DNA of 13,904 bases from an uncultured Oscillospiraceae bacterium (GCA_934659475.1 CAKUHX010000026.1:1-13904); one strand, 5' to 3'. Shown: positions 7,047-13,904, counted from the first letter of the stretch. Notes: generated from the sequence alone by a model not told the origin. Numbers and translations are program-made.

Positions 7047-7126
7047 TACTTCTCCTCCTTCAGGCCGAACAGCCTGCGCAGCAGGCCCTTCAGGCACTTA
7101 GGGGAGCGCACTACCACGATACCCAT
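7046..7126 (-). CDS. spoVM: SpoVM-like 26-residue amphipathic sporulation peptide
   Basis: This 26-codon gene has a strong ribosome binding site (GGGAGG, 7 nt before the ATG) and a TAG stop. The peptide has exactly the length of B. subtilis SpoVM and the same plan: a short hydrophobic N terminus (MGIVVV), a basic residue, proline at position 9 followed by K10, then an amphipathic stretch (CLKGLLRRLFGL, 11-22) and a charged tail. SpoVM lies on the convex outer forespore membrane and recruits SpoIVA. Context agrees: it sits between rsgA and the sipL/spoIVA pair, and B. subtilis spoVM also lies downstream of the prpC-prkC-rsgA group. Compared with B. subtilis it has Cys11 and an acidic EEK end. 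The frame is open far upstream, antisense-free of meaning through rsgA, but only these 26 codons are real. Confidence 0.9.
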   Translation of the reverse strand: MGIVVVRSPKCLKGLLRRLFGLKEEK

Positions 7127-7133
7127 AACAACG

Positions 7134-7139
7134 CCTCCC
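7134..7139 (-). promoter_or_regulatory. Ribosome binding site of the spoVM-like gene
   Basis: GGGAGG on the minus strand lies 7 nt before the ATG at 7126. It is the key evidence that the 26-codon frame is translated from this ATG and not as the tail of a longer frame. Confidence 0.8.
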
Positions 7140-7159
7140 TCCCATTCAGATTCTAAAAT

Positions 7160-7185
7160 AGTATATGGAAAAACGGCCCGCAGGT
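7160..7185 (-). promoter_or_regulatory. Candidate mother-cell-sigma promoter of the spoVM-like gene
   Basis: On the minus strand CATATACT (7160-7167), followed by A, fits the CATAnnnTA -10 shared by SigE and SigK. An AC dinucleotide lies 16 bp upstream (7184-7185), as in the SigK consensus; a SigE-like ATATT -35 at 14 bp is absent. A SigA-like reading (TTGCAC, 18 bp, TATACT) of the same bases is also possible. The -35 side abuts the U tract of the rsgA terminator. Confidence 0.5.
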
Positions 7186-7187
7186 GC

Positions 7188-7222
7188 AAAAAACAGACGC
7201 ACAGCAATTGCTGTGCGTCTGT
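7188..7222 (-). terminator. Strong terminator after rsgA (30-bp perfect palindrome)
   Basis: Positions 7193-7222 are a perfect 30-bp palindrome (15-nt arms, ACAGACGCACAGCAA), giving a hairpin of about 13 bp, followed on the minus strand by a run of six T. It begins one nucleotide after the rsgA stop codon and ends the fmt-to-rsgA operon. Confidence 0.95.
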
Positions 7223-7223
7223 T

Positions 7224-8105
7224 CTAATCGTTTCGCTCCCAGTCGGGGATCTCGCTGGCCTGCTCATACAGGCGAACATAGCTCTGGTGGCGGGAGAGGG
7301 GGATCTTCCCCTCTTTAACGGCCGCCAGCACGGCGCAGCCTTTCTCCTTGATATGGGCGCAGTCCTGAAAGCGGCACTTGTCCAGATAGGGCGCAAACTC
7401 CCGGAACCTGTACTGCAGCTGCTCCTTGCGGCACAGCTCCATCTTATCCGCATCGAAGGAGGAAAAGCCCGGCGTATCTGCCGCCAGCGCCCCGCAGGAC
7501 AGGCGGACCAGCTCCCCCTGCCGGGTAGTGTGCCGCCCGCGGCCAAGGCTCTTGCTCACTTCGCCCACCGGGAGGGAAAAATCGGGCTCCAGCGCGTTCA
7601 AAATGCTGGATTTCCCAACACCTGAGTTTCCTGTAAAGGCACATACCTTGCCGGATATGGTCTCCCTCAGACGGTCTATCCCCTCGCCGGTCTCGGCGCT
7701 GATCAGGATGGTCTGAAACCCGGCGGCACGGTATATGTCTGCCAGTTCGTCCCCAGGCTCCAGATCGCACTTGTTTACGCAGATCACGCTGTCGCAGCCG
7801 TTTCCCTCGGCAATGGTCACCACCCGGTCGATCAGGAAGGGATCGGTGCGGGGGATAGCCATAGACGCGATGATCACCAGCAGGTCGATATTGGCCACCG
7901 CCGGGCGGAAAAACCGGTTCTTTCGGGGCAGGATCTGGTCCAGCGCCCCCTGCCCATTGTCCAGGGGTGTGAACTCCACCCGGTCACCCACCAGGGGGGT
8001 CACTTTTTCATACCGGTGCTTTCCCCGGCCACGGCAGGCGTAAACGTCACTTCCGTCATCCACGTAATAGAAGCCGCTGAGGGCCTTGATGATGACTCCC
8101 TCCAT
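7224..8105 (-). CDS. rsgA: Ribosome small-subunit GTPase RsgA
   Basis: A 293-residue circularly permuted GTPase that binds the 30S subunit late in its assembly. The N-terminal OB-fold region (about 1-70) is followed by the permuted GTPase order: NKCD (111-114, G4), then the P-loop GNSGVGKSS (159-167, G1), RHTT (191-194, switch I) and DTPG (210-213, G3). The C-terminal zinc-binding set is C244, C249, H251 and C257. Length is normal. Its ATG overlaps the prkC stop by one base (ATGA), showing translational coupling, and the gene ends the operon. In B. subtilis this protein (CpgA) is a PrkC substrate. There rpe and thiN follow; here they are absent and the next gene is the spoVM-like one. Confidence 0.97.
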   Translation of the reverse strand: MEGVIIKALSGFYYVDDGSDVYACRGRGKHRYEKVTPLVGDRVEFTPLDNGQGALDQILPRKNRFFRPAVANIDLLVIIASMAIPRTDPFLIDRVVTIAEGNGCDSVICVNKCDLEPGDELADIYRAAGFQTILISAETGEGIDRLRETISGKVCAFTGNSGVGKSSILNALEPDFSLPVGEVSKSLGRGRHTTRQGELVRLSCGALAADTPGFSSFDADKMELCRKEQLQYRFREFAPYLDKCRFQDCAHIKEKGCAVLAAVKEGKIPLSRHQSYVRLYEQASEIPDWERND

Positions 8106-10099
8106 CAGGGCTGGGTGAAGTCAACGGTCTGGGTGTGATCCAGCTGGCCGTTGTAGTACACGGACAGTACCTTGGTGCCCGAGCCGGTCACCATGAAGGA
8201 CACGCTGCCCATATTCATCAGGGGGTCGTTTTCACTGTCAAAGGTGACATCGTTTTCATAGACGACCTCGCCGTCCATGGTCACCTTCACATTCACCGTC
8301 CCGCTGTCCATGGGGACGGCCACTGTGACCTGCCGGGTCACGGTCTTGGGCTGGCTGGCCGGGTCAGGCCCCTTGCTGACCTGAATGTTCACCGTGCTGC
8401 CCTCCTCCACCACCGTGCCGGCGTCGGGGTACTGGGTGATCACCGTTCCGGCCTCTACGGTGTCGCTGTAAACCTCCTGCACGTTGGGCACCAGATTGCG
8501 CAGCTTCAGGTCGTCCTCGGTCCAGGCCCGGGTCCTGTCCTTATAGTTGGGCAGCTCCAGGGACTTGATCTCCGGTCCGCTGCTGATGACGATAGTCACC
8601 TCATCGCCGGGGGACAGCGGCGTGCCCGGCATGGGCCTGGTCTCAATGATATGGTCCTTGGCGATCTCAGAGGAGTTGCGGTAGGTGTACGGGGTGGAGA
8701 CGTCCAGCTGCATGTTCACCAGCTCGCTGACCGCCTTAAGATACTCCTTATTCAGCACATCGGGCATCAGAATGATCTCCGGTCCGCTGCTGACGGTCAC
8801 GGTGATGGTGTTCATCTCTTCCTTCACCGTGGATCCAGCTGCGGGGCTCTGGCCGATGATGGTGCCCGCGGGGGTATCGTCGCTGACCGTGCTGCCGATC
8901 TCGATGGTAAAGTGGTCCCCCAATATGGTCTCGTCCTGGACCACCTCGTCAAAGATCTTTTCCTTCAGATTTGGGACGGGATAGCTGTCTGTGGGGGCGA
9001 ACAAGCCGGACATAAAAGTGGCATACAGGAAGTAGATCACCCCGCCCACAAAGGCCAGGATCAGCAGTACCGCGGCCACGATGGGCGCTGCGGAGCGGTG
9101 CTCCTCCGGCTCATCATCCCCCTCCTGCTCCCGTCGGCGGCGGTGGGGCGGCTTCTCCTCCAGCCGGGAGCGGTGGGGCGGCGGGACCGCGCGGATCTGG
9201 GTACGCTCCGCCTCCTCTACCTCCTCCTGGGGAAGAAAGTCCGTGGGGCCGAAGTCGAAGTTGATGTTGGGGTTTTTGCGGAACTCCTCCAGGTCGGCCA
9301 GCATCTCGTCGGCGGAGGTATACCGGTCGTCGGGGTCGGGGGCCATGGCCTTCATGGTGATGGCCTCTAATGCCTCGGGCAGCTCCGGGTCGATCTCCCG
9401 GGGGGATAAGGGGATGGAATTGATGTGCTGGATGGCCACAGAGACGGGGTTGTCCCCCTCGAAGGGCAGGCGGCCGGTGATCATCTCATACAGCACCACA
9501 CCGGCGGAGTACAGGTCGGACCGGGCATCGATGCGGCTGCCCCTGGCCTGCTCCGGGGAGATGTAGTGGACAGAGCCCAGGGCCTCCTGGGTCAGGGTGC
9601 TGTGCCCTCCGGCGGAGACCCGGGCAATACCGAAATCGGCCACCTTGACGCTGCCGTCCCGCAGCACCATGATATTGTGGGGCTTGATGTCCCTATGGAT
9701 GATGCCCCGGCTGTGGGCGTGGCCCAGCGCCTTGACGATCTGGGTGATGAAGTGCAGGGCCTCCCGCCAGGGCAGCTTATTGCCCTTGCGCTGCATGTAC
9801 TGCTTCAGCGTGATGCCGTCGATCAGCTCCATGACGATATACTCCTGGTCCGAGGAGCGGCTGACGTCGTACACGGCCACGATGTTAGGGTGAGACAGCA
9901 TGGCTACAGCCTGGGACTCATCGTGGAAACGGCGGCGGATCTCGGAGTCCTGGGCCAGGTCGTCCCGCAGGATCTTGATGGCCACATAGCGGTTGAGCCA
10001 GTGACACCGGGCCTTGTACACCCGGGCCATGCCGCCCACGCCGATCAGCTCCAGAATTTCATATCGGTTGTCGAGTAATTTACCAATATACTGATCCAT
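8105..10099 (-). CDS. prkC: PASTA-domain Ser/Thr protein kinase PrkC
   Basis: A 664-residue membrane kinase. The cytosolic Hanks-type kinase domain (about 13-275) has the glycine loop GVGGMA (20-25), the lysine K42 in VAIK, the catalytic loop HRDIKPHN (135-142), DFG (155-157) and SPE (181-183); the activation loop has T168 and T170. A proline- and charge-rich juxtamembrane linker (about 280-336) leads to one membrane segment (338-361). Outside are three PASTA repeats (about 373-440, 441-510, 511-578), expected to bind peptidoglycan fragments, and an extra beta-rich C-terminal domain (585-664). In Bacillus, PrkC controls germination in response to muropeptides and phosphorylates translation GTPases including RsgA. 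The ATG has GGGAGGAG 7 nt upstream; prpC lies 49 nt upstream and rsgA overlaps by 1 nt. Confidence 0.97.
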   Translation of the reverse strand: MDQYIGKLLDNRYEILELIGVGGMARVYKARCHWLNRYVAIKILRDDLAQDSEIRRRFHDESQAVAMLSHPNIVAVYDVSRSSDQEYIVMELIDGITLKQYMQRKGNKLPWREALHFITQIVKALGHAHSRGIIHRDIKPHNIMVLRDGSVKVADFGIARVSAGGHSTLTQEALGSVHYISPEQARGSRIDARSDLYSAGVVLYEMITGRLPFEGDNPVSVAIQHINSIPLSPREIDPELPEALEAITMKAMAPDPDDRYTSADEMLADLEEFRKNPNINFDFGPTDFLPQEEVEEAERTQIRAVPPPHRSRLEEKPPHRRRREQEGDDEPEEHRSAAPIVAAVLLILAFVGGVIYFLYATFMSGLFAPTDSYPVPNLKEKIFDEVVQDETILGDHFTIEIGSTVSDDTPAGTIIGQSPAAGSTVKEEMNTITVTVSSGPEIILMPDVLNKEYLKAVSELVNMQLDVSTPYTYRNSSEIAKDHIIETRPMPGTPLSPGDEVTIVISSGPEIKSLELPNYKDRTRAWTEDDLKLRNLVPNVQEVYSDTVEAGTVITQYPDAGTVVEEGSTVNIQVSKGPDPASQPKTVTRQVTVAVPMDSGTVNVKVTMDGEVVYENDVTFDSENDPLMNMGSVSFMVTGSGTKVLSVYYNGQLDHTQTVDFTQP

Positions 10100-10148
10100 G
10101 GTAAATCTCCTCCCTTGTTCCTGTTTTAGGGGGCCGGCGCCGTCTGAC

Positions 10149-10871
10149 TCAATACTGGATCAGCACGGCCGTCACATTGTCCGGCGCGCCGCGGCGCAGC
10201 GCAATGTCCAGCAGCCGCTGGCAGCAGCTGTCCGGATCTCCGCCGTGGATCACCTCATACAGCAGCTCCTGATCCGTGACCATATTGCTCAGTCCGTCGC
10301 TGCACATCAGCAGAAATTCCCCGGGGGCTGCCTGCACCCGGAAAAGATCGGCGTTCAGCTCCGGTTCCGCCCCCAACGCCCGGGTGATCAGGTTTTTGTG
10401 AGGGTGGTTGCGGGCCTGCTCGGGGGTCAGCTCCCCCCGCTGCACCAGATCCTGCACCAGGGAGTGGTCCCGGGTAATCTGGGTGATGCCCTGCTCCGTA
10501 ATGTGGTAGGCCCGGCTATCCCCCTCGTTCAGAAGGGTCGTCTCCCTTTCGCCGGCCAGAATGGCCACCAGCGTGGTGCCCATGCCGGTGCAACTGTCGT
10601 CGTGAAGGGAGCGGTGATAGACCTGCTCATTGGCCCGGGCGGCGGCGCGCTCCAGAAGACCGCGGTCGTCCCCGCCCCCGAAGCCCTCCTGGTCAAAGGC
10701 GTCAAAGAAGCTCTCCGCCGCCAGAGTGCTGGCCACGTTGCCCGCACGGGCGCCCCCCATACCGTCGCATACCACGGCGGCGACGCGCCCGTCGGGCAGC
10801 CGCCGCACGGCAAAGGTGTCCTGATTCTGTTCCCGTACCACACCGCGGTCGGTGATCCCCCACACTTCCAT
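10149..10871 (-). CDS. prpC: PP2C-family Ser/Thr phosphatase PrpC
   Basis: A 240-residue cytosolic PPM/PP2C phosphatase that reverses PrkC phosphorylation. The metal-binding and catalytic motifs are complete: RxxNQD (13-18), DGMGG (36-40), GMGTT (96-100), GDSR (117-120), SDGL (191-194) and DNVT (231-234). The length matches bacterial PrpC/Stp1 without added domains. The ATG has GAGG 7 nt upstream. It lies 71 nt downstream of the rlmN remnant and 49 nt upstream of prkC; the phosphatase-kinase gene pair is the standard Firmicute arrangement. The two short gaps hold no hairpin or promoter that I could support. Confidence 0.97.
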   Translation of the reverse strand: MEVWGITDRGVVREQNQDTFAVRRLPDGRVAAVVCDGMGGARAGNVASTLAAESFFDAFDQEGFGGGDDRGLLERAAARANEQVYHRSLHDDSCTGMGTTLVAILAGERETTLLNEGDSRAYHITEQGITQITRDHSLVQDLVQRGELTPEQARNHPHKNLITRALGAEPELNADLFRVQAAPGEFLLMCSDGLSNMVTDQELLYEVIHGGDPDSCCQRLLDIALRRGAPDNVTAVLIQY

Positions 10872-10942
10872 GGGTCATCCTCTTTTCCGCCGGCACCCCG
10901 GCCTGAAAATCGAAGAGCATACCGTCCTGCCGGGCGGCGCCC

Positions 10943-11936
10943 TCAATCCGTCTGTTTTTCTTTCATCGCCTTGCGGCGCAGCTGGCCGCAGGAGGCGTCG
11001 ATATCGCTGCCGAGCCGCCGGCGCACCGTCACTGTCACGCCGTGGGACTCCAGCCGCTTCTGGAACTGGGCCACCCGGCGGCTGGGCTTTAGGGGGCTCT
11101 CCTCCACGTCGTTCAGGGGGATCAGGTTCACATGCCCTGGCAGCCCCTTCAGCAGTCCGGCCAGCAGGTCGGCCTGCCGGTCGGAGTCGTTCACTCCATC
11201 GATCATGGCGTACTCATAAGAGATGCGCCGCCCGGTGGTCTTGAAATACCGACGGCAGGTGTCCATCAGCTTGTCCACCCCGACCGAGCGGTTGATGGGC
11301 ATGATCTGGGAACGGGTCTCGTCATCGGGCGCGTGGAGCGATACCGACAGAGTCCGTCAACCCGCAGGTGGACAGGGAGATGTGCCGCATCCCGATGTTC
11401 AGTCCCTCCGGGTGGTTGACCAGCTGGAGAAATCTCATCACTGTGTCGAAATTATCCAAGGGCTCGCCGATGCCCATGAGCACGATGTTGGAGATATGGG
11501 CGCCGCTGTCCAGCTGGGTGAACAGTACTTGGTCCACCATCTCTGACGGGGTCAGGTCCCGCACCCGCCCCGCGATCGTAGAGGCACAGAAAGCGCAGCC
11601 CATGCGGCAGCCCACCTGGCTGGAGACGCAGACAGTGTTTCCGTGCTGATAGCGCATGAGCACCGTCTCGATGCAGTTGCCGTCGGCCAGCTCCCAGAGA
11701 TATTTGATGGTACCGTCGATGGCGGACACCTGTTTCCGGGCCACCTTGGGCACCGTCAGGAAACAGCGCTCCTCCAGCTGTTCCCGCAGGGCTTTGGGCA
11801 GGTCGGTCATCTCGTCGAAGGAGGTCACGCCCCGGTACAGCCACCGGAACACCTGCTTCGCCCGGAAGGGGGGCTGTCCCAGCTCCTTGAAATAGGCGGC
11901 CAGCTCCTCCAGTGTCATAGATTTTATGTCAACCAT
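10943..11936 (-). pseudogene. rlmN: rlmN, broken by an internal deletion and frameshift
   Basis: RlmN is a radical-SAM enzyme that methylates C2 of A2503 in 23S rRNA and of A37 in some tRNAs. The first part (11936 to 11352) holds the catalytic Cys103 (CVSSQVGC), the cluster motif C110-x3-C114-x2-C117 and GIGEP (155-159), and reads as far as STCGLTD (residue 195). It then runs out of frame for nine codons to a TGA at 11322-11324. The family sequence resumes at TLSVSLHAPDD in another frame (from 11353) and continues through MPINRSVG and the catalytic-cysteine motif DASCGQLR to the stop at 10943. About 12 codons expected between the halves are missing, implying a deletion of about 38 bp. Adding these gives roughly 343 residues, a normal length. 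The start overlaps the rsmB stop by 8 nt. The alternative is an assembly error. Confidence 0.9.
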
Positions 11937-13272
11937 TACAGGGACTCTCCCCTTTTCTCAGCTTGCAGATAAAGAACCCGTCCGTGCCGTACAGATGGGG
12001 CCAGAGGGTGACCATCCCCTCCTCCACACTGCCCACAGGTCCGGGAAGGGTAAAGCCCTCCGGCGCGAACTGGCTGTTTTCCGCCAGAAACGCCCGGATG
12101 ACCTCCTGATTTTCCCGTTCCAGCACGGTACAGGTGGAGTACAGCAGCACTCCCCCTGGCTTGACATAGCGCTTGGCATTATTTAGGATCGCCAGCTGCA
12201 CCGGCGGAAGGCCTTTCAGCGGCTCCGGATCCTTATAGCGGATGTCGGGCTTTTTTCGGATGACCCCCAGGCCGGAACAGGGGGCGTCCACCAGTACCGT
12301 GTCAAAGGCCCCCTCCCACTCCGAGCGAAACACCGTCCCGTCGGCGGTCATAGGGGTGATGCAGGACAGGCCCAGCCGCTGGGCGCCCCGCTGGATCAGC
12401 GTCTTTTTGTGGGGGTGTAGATCGCAGGAGACCACCTCGCCCCGGCCCTTCATCTGAAGAGCGGCGGCAAAGGACTTGCCCCCGGGGGCGGCGCAGGTAT
12501 CCAACACGCGGTCCCCCGGCCCAAGCCCAGAGGCCAGGACGGCCAGGCGGGACGCGGGGTCCTGGATGTAAAACAGCCCCTCCTGAAAGGCGGTCAGTTC
12601 CTCCAGATCTCCGGTGCCGGACAGCTCCAGGCAGTTCGGCAGCCAGGGATGGGCCGCGGCGGCGATGCCGCTCTCCCCCAGCCGCTGCATCATGGCGGCA
12701 GCATCCGTTTTGAACGTATTGACCATGGCGGTCATGGGGGGGCGGCTGTTGTCCGCCTCTAAAAGGGCGGCGGCCCCCTCCGGTCCCAAGGCGCGAAGAT
12801 ACTCCTCCACCAGCCAGCGCGGGTGGCTGTACCGCACGGAGAGATACTCCGTCCGATCCCCCTCCGGAATGGTGGGCAGGTCGTTCAGCCGCCGCTCCAG
12901 ACCCCGCAGGATGGCATTCACCATCCCCGGCGCCCTTGGGTTCTTGCAGTGGCTCTTCGTCAGGGCCACGGCGGCGTTCACCGCCGCGCTGTGGGGGATG
13001 CGGTCTAAAAACAGCATCTGATAGGCCCCCAGGCGCAGGTTCTGCAGCACCCGGCTCTCCATACGCTTGAGGGGGATATTGGAGAAGTGGGAGAGATAGA
13101 AGTCCAGCAGCATGCGGTTTTGCAGCACACCGAAGCACAGCTGGGTGGCCAGAGCCGCGTCCCGCTGGGAAAGCCCGGCCTGCTTCAGCTGCTTTTTCAG
13201 TGCGCCGTCTGACCAGCCGCCCTGCCGCTCACAGGCGTTCAGGGTCAGCATCGCGGCTTCTCTGGCGTCCAA
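11929..13272 (-). CDS. rsmB: 16S rRNA m5C967 methyltransferase RsmB
   Basis: A 447-residue enzyme that methylates C967 (E. coli numbering) of 16S rRNA. A NusB-like RNA-binding domain occupies about residues 1-140, followed by the SAM-dependent methyltransferase domain with DTCAAPGGKS (258-267), the cysteine motif DAPCSGLG (329-336, C332) and the second catalytic cysteine C381 in STCT. Length is normal. The start I use is TTG at 13272, preceded by AAGGGGGG at 7 nt; an ATG at codon 8 would shorten the first NusB helix. It lies 24 nt after fmt and overlaps rlmN by 8 nt, the usual def-fmt-rsmB-rlmN operon order. Confidence 0.95.
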   Translation of the reverse strand: MDAREAAMLTLNACERQGGWSDGALKKQLKQAGLSQRDAALATQLCFGVLQNRMLLDFYLSHFSNIPLKRMESRVLQNLRLGAYQMLFLDRIPHSAAVNAAVALTKSHCKNPRAPGMVNAILRGLERRLNDLPTIPEGDRTEYLSVRYSHPRWLVEEYLRALGPEGAAALLEADNSRPPMTAMVNTFKTDAAAMMQRLGESGIAAAAHPWLPNCLELSGTGDLEELTAFQEGLFYIQDPASRLAVLASGLGPGDRVLDTCAAPGGKSFAAALQMKGRGEVVSCDLHPHKKTLIQRGAQRLGLSCITPMTADGTVFRSEWEGAFDTVLVDAPCSGLGVIRKKPDIRYKDPEPLKGLPPVQLAILNNAKRYVKPGGVLLYSTCTVLERENQEVIRAFLAENSQFAPEGFTLPGPVGSVEEGMVTLWPHLYGTDGFFICKLRKGESPCNG

Positions 13273-13296
13273 GGCGTTTCCCCCCTTCCGTAATTT

Positions 13297-13904
13297 TCAG
13301 ATCAGCTTATGGCCCCGCAAATAGTCCGCCGCGGACATACGGCGGCTGCCGGGAGCCTGAAGCTCCGTGATGCACAGAACGGTCCCGCCGCCGCAGGCCA
13401 CATCGATGCCGGCCCTATCCGCCCGCAGGACAGTTCCTGGAGCCTTCTGCGTCGTTTCATCTGTTTCAACTGTTGTAAAGACCTTTACCTTGTCTCCATT
13501 TGGCAGCTCGGCCGAAGCTGTGGGCCAGGGCAGGAGCCCCCGCACCTGGTCGTGCAGGCGGCTGGCGGGGTGGCTCCAGTCCATGGGAGACAGCTCCCGG
13601 GACAACATGGGGGCAAAGGTGACCTGCGCGGGATCCTGAGGCGTGCGCCGTGCCGTGCCGCCTTCGATGGCGGCCACGGTCTGGACCAGCAGGCCGCCCC
13701 CCATCCGGGCCAGGCGGTCATACAGCTGCTGTGCTGTCTCCTCCCGGCTGACTGGGGTGGTCACCTGGGCGATGATGTCGCCGGCGTCCAGCTCGTGGGC
13801 CATGTCCATGATGGTCACGCCGCTGACTGCGTCCCCGTTGAGCACCGCCCAGTTGATGGGGGCGGCACCCCGGTATTTGGGCAGCAGGGACGAGTGGACA
13901 TTGA
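13297..13904 (-). CDS. fmt: Methionyl-tRNA formyltransferase Fmt (5' end outside window)
   Basis: Partial gene; the last 201 codons are present and roughly 105 N-terminal residues lie beyond the window. Fmt transfers a formyl group from 10-formyl-tetrahydrofolate to initiator Met-tRNA. In frame from 13902, the visible part opens with the active-site sequence NVHSSLLPKYRGAAPINW, which carries the catalytic Asn and His, continues with GVTIMDMAHELDAGDII, which carries the catalytic Asp, and ends with the C-terminal tRNA-binding OB-fold domain (about the last 95 residues, from LLPWPTASAE on). The internal GTG at 13845 is not the start, since conserved sequence extends upstream of it. rsmB follows after 24 nt. 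Confidence 0.97.
   Translation of the reverse strand, partial: NVHSSLLPKYRGAAPINWAVLNGDAVSGVTIMDMAHELDAGDIIAQVTTPVSREETAQQLYDRLARMGGGLLVQTVAAIEGGTARRTPQDPAQVTFAPMLSRELSPMDWSHPASRLHDQVRGLLPWPTASAELPNGDKVKVFTTVETDETTQKAPGTVLRADRAGIDVACGGGTVLCITELQAPGSRRMSAADYLRGHKLI

Noticed and set aside
7046..7546. A 166-codon minus-strand frame ending with the SpoVM-like residues
   Set aside because: Its first 140 codons overlap rsgA in another frame and run through the rsgA terminator palindrome. Only the last 26 codons, with their own ribosome binding site, make biological sense.
5301..7625. A 774-codon open frame on the plus strand opposite the sipL-like gene and spoVM
   Set aside because: It is antisense to well-supported genes, rich in His/Leu/Gln/Pro/Gly as expected from GC-rich codons read backwards, and crosses two terminators and a promoter region. 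It has no recognisable domain.
8135..9370. A 411-codon plus-strand frame opposite prkC
   Set aside because: It is the antisense shadow of a complete kinase/PASTA gene, with His-, Gly- and Val-rich composition and no domain or ribosome binding site that I could support.
11300..11365. Programmed ribosomal frameshift in rlmN
   Set aside because: No slippery heptamer or downstream structure was seen, and about 12 conserved codons are missing, which a frameshift cannot restore.
1..13904. CRISPR arrays, insertion sequences, tRNA/rRNA genes, prophage genes
   Set aside because: I looked for regularly spaced repeats, transposase motifs, terminal inverted repeats and tRNA-like cloverleaves on both strands and saw none. 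The longest inverted repeats are the terminators listed.

Overview
The window is a GC-rich stretch from a spore-forming Firmicute. SpoIVA, a SipL-type DUF3794-LysM protein and a SpoVM-like peptide are all present, and the gene order of the housekeeping half matches the Bacillus/Clostridium fmt-rsmB-rlmN-prpC-prkC-rsgA neighbourhood. High GC with clostridial-type proteins (SipL rather than SpoVID, an ECF vitamin transporter subunit) points to Clostridia, perhaps an Oscillospiraceae-like gut anaerobe; the family assignment is inference. Every supported gene lies on the minus strand, so transcription runs from high to low coordinates.

Right to left: (1) 13904-7224 is one tightly packed translation/cell-envelope signalling operon: fmt (5' end outside the window), rsmB, rlmN (broken by an internal deletion and frameshift), prpC, prkC and rsgA, closed by a strong terminator formed by a 30-bp perfect palindrome (7193-7222). 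(2) 7185-3836 is a spore-coat basement-layer cluster: a 26-codon spoVM-like microgene, a sipL-like gene, a 10-bp GNRA-loop terminator, and spoIVA. Each has its own candidate promoter with a mother-cell-sigma-like -10 (CATA type). (3) 3746-3012 is a monocistronic ECF transporter S-component gene with a clear housekeeping promoter and its own terminator. (4) 2931-37 is purB followed 14 nt later by an AI-2E-family membrane protein gene, ending in a 12-bp-stem terminator.

How they work together: Fmt formylates initiator tRNA, RsmB and RlmN modify rRNA, RsgA matures the 30S subunit, and the PrpC/PrkC pair is the reversible Ser/Thr phosphorylation switch that senses peptidoglycan through PASTA domains. 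In the sporulation cluster, SpoVM marks the outer forespore membrane, SpoIVA polymerises there using ATP, and SipL binds SpoIVA through its LysM domain to anchor the coat.

I do not see a wholly new system. The points most worth a second look are the tiny spoVM-like gene, the physical clustering of spoVM, sipL and spoIVA, and the lesion in rlmN. Gaps between genes are all under 300 bases; what they hold is listed.
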